DNA of 25,319 nt. Source: DAOSVX01 sp964440405. Lineage in GTDB: Bacteria; Bacillota_I; Bacilli_A; RF39; UBA660. The stretch spans positions 1 to 25,319 of the forward strand of contig CAYTSB010000009.1 in NCBI GenBank assembly GCA_964440405.1. The letters are read 5' to 3'. The notes under the pieces are model-generated. The model searched no databases. It was not told the origin of the DNA and saw nothing but the letters and a program-made list of their open reading frames with translations. The stretch's first letter is position 1. Every line of letters begins with the position of its first letter. A program made the position numbers and the translations under genes. This document shows, piece after piece, positions 15,124 to 22,264 of this stretch.

Positions 15124-16643
15124 GTACATTCGTCAGATTTTTCTATGAATTTATTTCCGTATTCTTTGATGGAATTGTTTTAATGGTTTCTGGAATCTAT
15201 AAAGGAATAATCAAACTAGCTAATTTTGGCGATTACAAAGCAATAATTAATAATTATAAAGATAGTTTTGAAGGTGCTGAATGGATATTTGTGATTTTAG
15301 CTGTAGCAGTTCTAGTCATTATAGCGGGATTAATACTACTTCTAATATTCTTTGGTATTAGAAAATTATTAAGATCAAGAAAAGGTAAACTAAATCAGGA
15401 AGAGTTATTAAATGAAATTTCTGATTTAAATAATCAAGTTGTAAAATTAATGGCTGAAAAAGATGAATTAATGGCTATGAAAGTATCACAATTAGGATTA
15501 AAACCAGGCGAAAAAGAAGAAACAACAATAGAAGATACTGTCGATGGGGAAGAAGACGATGCTAATATTAGATTTCCTAAACTTCATAAAATTGACAAGA
15601 AATATGCTTCTTATAAAGTCAAAACATATAGCAACAATTTTTCTTTAGAAGAGCTTGTTGAAAATTTTCGATGTTTTGCTGCCAGCCAATTAAGACTATA
15701 TTATGATTATCCAATTTTAAGAGCTTTCTTTAGTGGTCTTGCTTGTGGTAAATTAATAATCTTGCAGGGTATATCTGGAACTGGTAAAACATCTTTAGCA
15801 TATGCTTGGGGGAAATTTGTTAAGAATGATTCATGTATTGCTTCTGTTCAACCTTCATGGCGTGATAAAACAGAGTTATTAGGATATTTCAATGAATTTA
15901 CAAAGAAGTTTAATGAAACAGATGTGTTGGCAGAATTATATATTGCTGGGCATGATAATGAAATTCATACCATTATCTTAGATGAGATGAATATTGCTCG
16001 TGTTGAATATTATTTTGCAGAAATGTTATCTATTTTGGAAATGCCTTCTCGTAGCGAATGGATTATTGAATTGGTCACAAGTGCTTGGCCTACTGATCCT
16101 AAAAAAATTATGAGTGGTAAATTAAAACTTCCACCAAATTTATGGTATATCGGAACAATTAATAACGATGATTCAACTTTCATGGTTACTGATAAAGTTT
16201 ATGACCGTGCTATGCCAATAGATATTAATAGCAAAATTGATCCATTTAAATGTCGCGAACAGGAAGCACTTGAAATTAATTCCAGTTATCTAGAATCTTT
16301 ATTTGCATCAGCTGAAGAAAACAAACCTATTTCTGATAAGAATTTGGACAAAGTCAAGGAAATGGATAATTATGTTGTTAGACATTTTAGAGTGGCATTC
16401 GGTAATCGTATTATGAAACAATTAAGAACATTCGTGCCGGTTTATACTGCTTGTGGTGGTAAAGAAACTGAAGCGATTGATTATTTTGTCGCTAAGAAAA
16501 TATTTCATAAATTTGATCAATTAAATATCTCTTTAATTAGAGATGAAATTGATCCATTCATCAAATATTTAAATAAAGAATTTGGTGACAATACCATGAA
16601 AGAATGTATTGACTATTTAGAAAGGCTTAAGAAAACAGTATAA
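15120..16643 (+). CDS. Membrane-anchored McrB-like AAA+ ATPase/GTPase
   Basis: 507 aa. A hydrophobic N-terminal helix (about 10-31) and a clear TM (54-80) precede a coiled coil (91-120), an acidic linker, and an AAA+ core of the McrB/MoxR type: Walker A GISGTGKT (217-224), the 'SVQPSWRDKTELLGYFNEF' block, Walker B IILDEMN (285-291), sensor 1 'GTINNDDSTF' (345-354) and the Arg finger in DRAM (R363). McrB-family proteins assemble as hexameric NTPases and pair with McrC or DUF2357 partners; the next gene encodes a DUF2357 protein. McrB proteins are normally soluble with a DNA-recognition N-terminus, whereas here that position is a membrane anchor. Start fixed by GGAGGTGA (15106-15113) and the ATGA overlap. 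A role in remodelling membrane or secreted proteins is inferred. Confidence 0.85.
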   Translation: MSTFVRFFYEFISVFFDGIVLMVSGIYKGIIKLANFGDYKAIINNYKDSFEGAEWIFVILAVAVLVIIAGLILLLIFFGIRKLLRSRKGKLNQEELLNEISDLNNQVVKLMAEKDELMAMKVSQLGLKPGEKEETTIEDTVDGEEDDANIRFPKLHKIDKKYASYKVKTYSNNFSLEELVENFRCFAASQLRLYYDYPILRAFFSGLACGKLIILQGISGTGKTSLAYAWGKFVKNDSCIASVQPSWRDKTELLGYFNEFTKKFNETDVLAELYIAGHDNEIHTIILDEMNIARVEYYFAEMLSILEMPSRSEWIIELVTSAWPTDPKKIMSGKLKLPPNLWYIGTINNDDSTFMVTDKVYDRAMPIDINSKIDPFKCREQEALEINSSYLESLFASAEENKPISDKNLDKVKEMDNYVVRHFRVAFGNRIMKQLRTFVPVYTACGGKETEAIDYFVAKKIFHKFDQLNISLIRDEIDPFIKYLNKEFGDNTMKECIDYLERLKKTV

Positions 16644-16655
16644 AAGAGGTAATAG

Positions 16656-17774
16656 ATGGAACAGTTAACGGTTGACAAAAAAACATTGGATAAAAATTCA
16701 ATGTTAGTAAAAAACATGGAATCTAATATGTATTTTGAATCAGCGGTTGAAAGCGAAGCTGTTTCTTTTAACTGGTTAGATACAATTGAGCATATCTGTC
16801 CTTATATCGACAATATTATTAGAAATCCCAAGTTTGCTCTTGTCAGTGAAGAAGATGTTGTTAAAATTGAAAAAGCCAAAAAAGTATCAGTTGAAAGTAT
16901 TAAAGATTTAGCTAAAAAAACCCATTATATTGAAAAGATTGATCCTATAACTAATGAGGTTCATCCTTCAAAAATATTGATTATGCGTCGCGAAGAAACT
17001 TACAATACTTATGAAAATAGATTTATTTATACTTTAGTTTCTAATTTAATAAGATTTATTGTTAGAAAAGAAAAAATGCTAGAAAATTTAAAATCTAAAA
17101 AAGATAAGACTTTGGAATATGCAGCATCTACTAATACTAATAACGAAAAAATAAATATTGAATTGGAAATTAGTGCCGTTAAATTATCAAAAGATCCCGA
17201 AGAATTTGAAAAAGAATTAGAATCAATAAAAATACGAATTAAAAAAATTAATGATTATATTATCAGCTGGCGTCGTAATGATTTTTTTACATCTTTAAAA
17301 AAAGCCAGGGTTGCTTTTGTAATACCGCCAATTAAAAAAACTAACATGATTTTAAAAAATCCTAACTTTCAAATGGCTATAAAACTATGGGAGTTTTTAC
17401 AAAATTATGATATTAAAAATAGTAGTAAACCCAAGGAGGGATTAAATAGTACAGGTAATGAAGTTTTAAAAACAATTATGGATGACACTTTCTTAACCAG
17501 CTATTATATTCTTGATTCAATTAATGCCAGTAAAAGATGGCAAGAGAAAAAGATCACTCAATATGCAATCCTTATGATCAGGCAGCAAATAAAAAATACA
17601 GTAGCAATCCTTATGAATAGTGGAATTGACATAACCGATAAAGAAATATTGCAATTAGTAAGCAGTGAAATAAAAAATGAAAAAAATCGAAAACTAGTTA
17701 ATTCAAGCGATGTCAAAAAGAAATTTAGAAGCATAATGGATGAGTATTTAGAAAAAACTCAAGATTATTTATAG
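16656..17774 (+). CDS. DUF2357-type McrC-like partner protein without an evident nuclease domain
   Basis: 372 aa, soluble. Residues ~105-135 contain 'RREETYNTYENRFIYTLVSNLIRFI', matching the T-x-ENRF signature of DUF2357 proteins that accompany McrB-like ATPases. The block 'NPNFQMAIKLWEFLQNY' further on also fits that family. Family members usually continue into a PD-(D/E)XK nuclease domain; here the last ~110 residues are helical and I find no nuclease D...(D/E)xK arrangement. The gene starts 12 nt after the ATPase gene (ribosome site AGAGGT) and ends 8 nt before the second peptidase. It probably activates or adapts the ATPase, as McrC does for McrB. Family call moderate; absence of nuclease is by eye. 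Confidence 0.7.
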   Translation: MEQLTVDKKTLDKNSMLVKNMESNMYFESAVESEAVSFNWLDTIEHICPYIDNIIRNPKFALVSEEDVVKIEKAKKVSVESIKDLAKKTHYIEKIDPITNEVHPSKILIMRREETYNTYENRFIYTLVSNLIRFIVRKEKMLENLKSKKDKTLEYAASTNTNNEKINIELEISAVKLSKDPEEFEKELESIKIRIKKINDYIISWRRNDFFTSLKKARVAFVIPPIKKTNMILKNPNFQMAIKLWEFLQNYDIKNSSKPKEGLNSTGNEVLKTIMDDTFLTSYYILDSINASKRWQEKKITQYAILMIRQQIKNTVAILMNSGIDITDKEILQLVSSEIKNEKNRKLVNSSDVKKKFRSIMDEYLEKTQDYL

Positions 17775-17782
17775 GAGATTTT

Positions 17783-18346
17783 ATGAAAAAACCAATAAAA
17801 ATTATTATAAAAACATTTCAAGTAGTTGCAACCATATTTATTCTTGCCTTTTTTTTGGTTGTGTGTTTGCAAAGATTTAGCAATAATAAAATATCTATTT
17901 TAAATTATCGTATGTTTACAGTAATATCAGGAAGTATGAAACCAAAATATGATGTTGGTGATGTTTTAATTGCTAAAAAAAAGGCACCATCTAAAATAAA
18001 AGTCGGCGATGCCATTAGTTATAAAGGCGTTTCAGGTGACTTTTATAATAAAGTTATAACTCACGAAGTTGTGGCAATTGAACAAAATAGTAAGGGAAAA
18101 TATGTTTTTCATACAAAAGGTATATCTAACTTAGTAGAAGATCCGTTAGTTTATGAAAGTCAATTATATGGAGTTGTTGTATATAAGTCATTAATCCTTT
18201 CAGTAATTTATAGATTAATAGCTAGCAACACGTGGTTTTATTTCTTTATAATAATTTCTGTCCTTTATATAGTAGGACATGAAATGATAGCAGTATTATT
18301 AAACAAAGAAAAGAAAAGAAGAGAAAAAAGTAATAACGATTTATAA
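17783..18346 (+). CDS. SipW-type signal peptidase I
   Basis: 187 aa, normal size for the family. TM at about 12-30, 'VISGSMKPKYDVGDVLIAK' with catalytic Ser51, 'KIKVGDAISYKG', 'VITHEVVAIE' with catalytic His94, and a C-terminal TM at about 150-168 followed by a basic tail. Use of Ser-His rather than Ser-Lys marks the ER/SipW class. The usual RGD/KGD box reads TKGISNLVED: the Asp is replaced by Ile, with Asp120 nearby. It likely cleaves the substrate encoded immediately downstream and perhaps others in the window. The start sits behind TAGGAGAT that overlaps the upstream stop. Confidence 0.88.
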   Translation: MKKPIKIIIKTFQVVATIFILAFFLVVCLQRFSNNKISILNYRMFTVISGSMKPKYDVGDVLIAKKKAPSKIKVGDAISYKGVSGDFYNKVITHEVVAIEQNSKGKYVFHTKGISNLVEDPLVYESQLYGVVVYKSLILSVIYRLIASNTWFYFFIIISVLYIVGHEMIAVLLNKEKKRREKSNNDL

Positions 18347-18381
18347 AATAAAACAAAGTTATAAAAAGTGAGGTGATATAA

Positions 18382-19599
18382 ATGAAAAAAAAGCACAAGG
18401 CATATTTAAAAATAAATATTGTGTCTTTATTTTTCATAACTGTTTCATTTATATCAGTAACTCTTGCTTGGTTTGCCTATAGTGGATTAGCTAGTGCTTC
18501 AACTGAAATTGGAGTTAAAGCCTGGTATATTGAACTTGAAAAAAATGGCGAAGCAGTATCTCATAATATAACTATCTCTTTATCAGAGATTCATCCAGGA
18601 ATGGAGCCTGTAAACGAAATAATTAAAATTAAAAATAAAGGGGATTCAAATGCTCAAGTTAAATACTCAATAGTATCAGCCAGAATGCTTGGTGATGAGA
18701 AGGATAATTATATTGTTAATGAAGAAACAACCTCACCCTATGTTGAAGACCAACTGGCCCATGAATACCCATTTAACATTAACATCAATTTATCTAAACA
18801 ATATATTTTGGCCAAAGATGATGAAGCAATGTTTGAAGTATCGGCTTCGTGGCCACTTGATTCTGGCAATAATGAATTAGATAGTTTGTGGGGAAATAAT
18901 GCCTATAATTTCCAACAAGAAGAAATAAATAAAAAGAATTTGGATCCAAACTATCAAATTAGACCATCAATTCAAGTTATTATAACAGTTACAGCAGAAC
19001 AATATATTGAAGAAGAAAATGCTAGTGATATTGATTATGATTTAGGAGATGTAATTTTATTTAATCCAGTAACTAATCAAAGATGTTCAGAACTAAGTGA
19101 TACTTGTATTAAAGGATTTATAATAGATATTAATAGCACTTTAAAAGATCAGACTTTAAACTTATTGCCTGATCCCAAAAAAATATATGCTACAGGATCA
19201 TTTAATGATTATGATACTTTGTTACAAAGTATAACTAGTAATTGGACTGTTACTACAAGAGCTTTAGAAGTTAGTGATATCCTTAAAATAATTGCAACAG
19301 ATATTACTGATTCTTATCTTGTTAGAGAAAATATTTCTGATGTAATTATTGGTAATTTGAATTATTCAAATCGAATAAATATAGAACTTAATAAAACAAT
19401 TAGTGCCAGAGGTTATTATCGCTTTATTACTGATAGATTCTATTCTTTTACTAATAATAGCTGTTATTGGTCCAGCAGTGAGTATGATATTGATAGTGCT
19501 TTTGCAGTAAAAGAAATTGATGATACAAACTCTAAAATATATAATGAAAATAAATTAACTAATTGTAATGTTATACCAGTAGTAGTAATTAATAAATAG
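18382..19599 (+). CDS. SipW-type secreted protein with C-terminal 'YWSSSEY' module
   Basis: 405 aa. The signal segment ends in TLAWF (27-31). Residues ~35-215 form a TasA-like beta domain with 'LSEIHPGMEPVNEIIKIKNKGDSNAQVKYSI' (the PG turn and linker strand of the camelysin/TasA class). The C-terminal ~170 residues are a second domain with Cys pairs (CSELSDTC and C...C flanking the end) and 'SCYWSSSEYDIDSAFAV' plus a final 'VIPVVVINK', resembling modules of the FISUMP/DUF1566/DUF6273 kind in surface proteins. Last gene of the operon begun at 13015; AGGTGAT precedes the ATG. Probably the dedicated substrate of the peptidase at 17783. Confidence 0.8.
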   Translation: MKKKHKAYLKINIVSLFFITVSFISVTLAWFAYSGLASASTEIGVKAWYIELEKNGEAVSHNITISLSEIHPGMEPVNEIIKIKNKGDSNAQVKYSIVSARMLGDEKDNYIVNEETTSPYVEDQLAHEYPFNININLSKQYILAKDDEAMFEVSASWPLDSGNNELDSLWGNNAYNFQQEEINKKNLDPNYQIRPSIQVIITVTAEQYIEEENASDIDYDLGDVILFNPVTNQRCSELSDTCIKGFIIDINSTLKDQTLNLLPDPKKIYATGSFNDYDTLLQSITSNWTVTTRALEVSDILKIIATDITDSYLVRENISDVIIGNLNYSNRINIELNKTISARGYYRFITDRFYSFTNNSCYWSSSEYDIDSAFAVKEIDDTNSKIYNENKLTNCNVIPVVVINK

Positions 19600-19661
19600 C
19601 TTTAAAAAAGTTAAAAGTAAATATAAGAAAAATTATAGTTTTTTGCATAATTTTTACAAAC

Positions 19662-19690
19662 AAAAAGAATTAATTATTAATTCTTTTTTT
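19662..19690. terminator. Bidirectional terminator between convergent genes
   Basis: A 12-bp perfect stem (19662-19673 with 19677-19688) flanked by an A run on one side and a T run on the other. It can serve both the + operon ending at 19599 and the - gene ending at 19689. Confidence 0.85.
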
Positions 19691-20318
19691 AGTTAATTAA
19701 TTGTTCAAAATTAATATTAGCTTTAATAACGAATGATTCTTCCTCAATAGCAGCATTATTACCGATGATAGTATCGGCTTCATCATTCATTGTTTCGTCA
19801 AGGCCCTCATACCATTCAAAATAGATTCTAATAGTAAATGATTCAAAACTAAAATCTTCTATGTTTTTATCAAAATATAAATTATTAGTTATATTATTGT
19901 CCATTAAATTAATTGTTTCAAGTAAATCTCCCTCAATATAATCTTTAGGAATAATTGCATACTTAGTTATCATTAAGTCCGGGACATTTTCATTTTCAAT
20001 TGCTAAACCAATAATATATTTGAATGACACTCCAACATTAGTCGGATCAATGTCAATATCAAAATAGCCTTTAGATGATGGAGCAATACTATTAGATGCT
20101 ACATTATCATTAGTTTCCATCGTTGGGATGAATATTATGCTTGATGTTGAACTATTTGTAATATCATTTTCATTGACTAAAATTTGCCATTTGGCAAATA
20201 AAACATCGATATTTCCAGTAGCACCAGCAACATATCTTGAATAGGTGCTGCTCATTAAGCACAAACATACTGATAATGCTATAAAAGCTAAAAGAAATTT
20301 AAACTTTTTTGTAGCCAC
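19689..20318 (-). CDS. SipW-dependent secreted protein (209 aa)
   Basis: A basic N-terminus and hydrophobic core (about 8-23) end in TYSRY (25-29), followed by 'VAGATGNIDVLFAKWQILVN', a pattern common to SipW-dependent-type proteins in which the TYxxY end leads into an AKW strand. The mature domain is beta-rich and has no cysteines after the signal. The start codon is GTG (reverse strand, 20316-20318) behind AAAGGGAT. It is transcribed convergently with the peptidase operon from its own strong promoter (20343-20371). Probably another surface/fibre subunit cleaved by the peptidases at 13015 or 17783. Confidence 0.85.
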   Translation of the reverse strand: MATKKFKFLLAFIALSVCLCLMSSTYSRYVAGATGNIDVLFAKWQILVNENDITNSSTSSIIFIPTMETNDNVASNSIAPSSKGYFDIDIDPTNVGVSFKYIIGLAIENENVPDLMITKYAIIPKDYIEGDLLETINLMDNNITNNLYFDKNIEDFSFESFTIRIYFEWYEGLDETMNDEADTIIGNNAAIEEESFVIKANINFEQLIN

Positions 20319-20342
20319 AACTATCCCTTTCTTTCTAACTTA

Positions 20343-20371
20343 ATTATAAGTTTATATTAACATTTTGACAA
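20343..20371 (-). promoter_or_regulatory. Strong promoter of the minus-strand SipW-type gene
   Basis: On the reverse strand: TTGTCA (20366-20371), 17-bp spacer, perfect TATAAT (20343-20348), about 25 nt before the GTG start. Confidence 0.75.
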
Positions 20372-20398
20372 TTTGAATCTCAAAAACCTTATTAAAAT

Positions 20399-20447
20399 GC
20401 GTAAAGTTTGCGTCAAAAATATAAAATATTGCTATTAAACATATAAT
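20399..20447 (+). promoter_or_regulatory. Putative promoter/operator upstream of recombinase genes
   Basis: TATAAT at 20442-20447 with a poor -35, preceded by two TGCGT boxes (20399-20403 and 20410-20414) spaced 11 bp, about one helical turn. This looks like a regulated promoter; the binding protein is unknown. Confidence 0.35.
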
Positions 20448-20461
20448 TTAACAGGTGAAAT

Positions 20462-20551
20462 ATGGATAAAATAATAGAAAAGTTTTCAAAAAGCAATGAT
20501 AGTTTAACTGATTTATTAAAAAAGTATGTTAAGAGCATTCTAATAAGGTAG
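20462..20551 (+). CDS. 29-aa leader ORF upstream of serine recombinase
   Basis: ATG at 20462 with an AGGTGA ribosome site at 20453-20458; the product starts MDKIIEKFSKSNDSLTDLLK and is helical and basic. Its TAG stop lies 2 nt before the recombinase ATG (TAGTTATG), so recombinase translation is probably coupled to it. The recombinase has no independent ribosome site, which supports this ORF being translated. Function unknown. Confidence 0.5.
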   Translation: MDKIIEKFSKSNDSLTDLLKKYVKSILIR

Positions 20552-20553
20552 TT

Positions 20554-22128
20554 ATGTATAACTATATCTTACAGCCGCCTAGCTTTTATAAAGTGGGATT
20601 ATACATCAGATTATCAGAAGCAGATTTTGATAAATCTTTTGAATCTGAAAGCGAAAGCATAGTTAACCAAAGAAATCTTTTAATGAGTTATATTAAACAA
20701 AACAATTTTACTTTTATAAATGAATATGTTGATGATGGTTATACTGGTACTAACTTTGAAAGACCGGCATTTATTAGAATGCTTAAAGATATTGAAAACA
20801 ATATAATTAATACGGTTATTACCAAAGATTTATCAAGGCTAGGAAGAGATTACATTAAGTGTGGATATTATATTGAACAATACTTTCCAAGTAAAAAAAT
20901 AAGATACATATCTATTTTAGATCAAATAGATACTTTTTTAGAAAGTGCTAATAATGATATCGCACCATTTAAAGCTTTATTTAATGATATGGCTAGTAAA
21001 GATACTTCTAAAAAGATTCGTTCAATTTTAAAAAGTAAAAAAGAACAAGGCAAATTTATAGGAAGCGAACCATGTTATGGATATATGAGAGATCCTCTTG
21101 ATAAAGGGCATTTAATTCCTAATCCGGAATATGCGCCTATTGTTAAGAAAATATTTGAAATGGCTGATAATGGAGTTGGAATTAGCGAGATAGTATCGCA
21201 TTTAAATTTTTTAGGCATTAAAACACCAAGCTCATTAAAAAGAAAAAATATTAATTCAAAAGTTTATAATGAAACTTGGACTATTTCATCAGTTAATAAA
21301 ATTCTCAAAAATAGAATGTATACAGGCGATATGGTTCAAAATGTTCAAACCAAATTAAGTTATAAATCAATGAAGAAAATAGCTTTAGAAAAGAATTTTT
21401 GGATTATTGTAGAAAACACTCACGAACCACTAGTAAATAAAACAGTTTATGAACGAATTCAAAAAAGTCCATATAGGACTAGAAAGACATATAAAAATCG
21501 TGATAAAAGATTATTTGAAAATTTAATTTATTGTAAGGAGTGTAGGAATACTTTAACAATTACTTATAGAAAAAATAAAAACTATTGGACTGTTAATTGT
21601 AATAAGTATTCAAGAGATCCTAAAAGAAGACTATGTGAACCACATTTTATTCCTTATGATAAGTTAGAAACTGCCTTAATAGAAAAAATAAAAACAACTT
21701 GTAAAAAATATTTGGATAGTATCAATATAAAATCACTAGCTGAAGAAGTATCTAAAGAGAATTTATATATTAAGAGTAATATTGAAGAAAAAAACATATT
21801 AATACTTCGCATCAATGATTTACAAAGAAAAGTTGATATGCTGTACGAAGATAGGTTTAAAGGTAATATTTCAACTGATTCCTATTTAAGATTATCTACT
21901 GATGTCGAAAAAAATTTAAAACTAACTAAAAATAGATTAGAAGAAATAAAAAAACAAGAAGAAGTATTGCCAAATATTATCAAGGATATTAAAAATTACG
22001 AAAAAGAAATAAAAAAACTTTTAGATATAGAAAATCCTAGTAGAGAACTTCTTAAAACAATTATTGATAAGATTTGTATTGATAAAGATAAGAACATTGA
22101 AATAATGTACAAGTTTAGAAATTTTTAA
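20554..22128 (+). CDS. Large serine recombinase (site-specific integrase/excisionase type)
   Basis: 524 aa. N-terminal resolvase domain with 'GLYIRLSEAD' (catalytic Ser21), 'DDGYTGTNFERPAF' and 'TKDLSRLGRDY'; a recombinase DNA-binding domain around 165-300 ('GSEPCYGYMRDP', 'ILKNRMYTGDMVQ'); a zinc ribbon near 326-365 with CKEC and a later C...C pair; then a coiled coil (~380-490) with 'LQRKVDMLYEDRF'. This is the full architecture of TnpX/phage-type serine integrases that insert, excise or invert DNA between att sites. It lies 1.7 kb from an amidase gene that has lost its 5' half, a plausible integration target. The gene appears intact. Confidence 0.93.
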   Translation: MYNYILQPPSFYKVGLYIRLSEADFDKSFESESESIVNQRNLLMSYIKQNNFTFINEYVDDGYTGTNFERPAFIRMLKDIENNIINTVITKDLSRLGRDYIKCGYYIEQYFPSKKIRYISILDQIDTFLESANNDIAPFKALFNDMASKDTSKKIRSILKSKKEQGKFIGSEPCYGYMRDPLDKGHLIPNPEYAPIVKKIFEMADNGVGISEIVSHLNFLGIKTPSSLKRKNINSKVYNETWTISSVNKILKNRMYTGDMVQNVQTKLSYKSMKKIALEKNFWIIVENTHEPLVNKTVYERIQKSPYRTRKTYKNRDKRLFENLIYCKECRNTLTITYRKNKNYWTVNCNKYSRDPKRRLCEPHFIPYDKLETALIEKIKTTCKKYLDSINIKSLAEEVSKENLYIKSNIEEKNILILRINDLQRKVDMLYEDRFKGNISTDSYLRLSTDVEKNLKLTKNRLEEIKKQEEVLPNIIKDIKNYEKEIKKLLDIENPSRELLKTIIDKICIDKDKNIEIMYKFRNF

Positions 22129-22154
22129 TTTGTGTTTAATAAACAATAAAAATT

Positions 22155-22187
22155 AAATGTCGCAGTAATGTCGCACTAGTGTCGCAG
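22155..22187 (+). repeat. 33-bp direct repeat, copy 1: three TGTCGCA boxes at 11-bp spacing
   Basis: TGTCGCA occurs at 22158, 22169 and 22180, each 11 bp apart, so all lie on one face of the helix. A fourth partial box (TGTCGA) is at 22203, 23 bp on. An exact 33-bp copy is at 23725-23757. Its position upstream of the regulator's likely promoter suggests an operator. Confidence 0.9.
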
Positions 22188-22237
22188 CAGATCGTAAAAA
22201 AATGTCGATTATAAAATAGTGAAATCTATGTAAAATA

Positions 22238-22246
22238 TGATAAAAT
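22238..22246 (+). promoter_or_regulatory. Extended -10 of the AlbA_2 regulator
   Basis: TGATAAAAT with no good -35 at 17 bp (AGTGAA). A promoter without a strong -35 plus upstream boxes is consistent with control by a bound protein. Confidence 0.45.
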
Positions 22247-22264
22247 AATATGAGAGGTGATGGT

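Noticed and set aside
15120..17774. McrBC-type restriction system
   Set aside because: The ATPase has a membrane anchor in place of a DNA-binding domain, the partner has no visible nuclease, no methyltransferase or specificity gene is nearby, and the genes are interleaved with signal peptidases.
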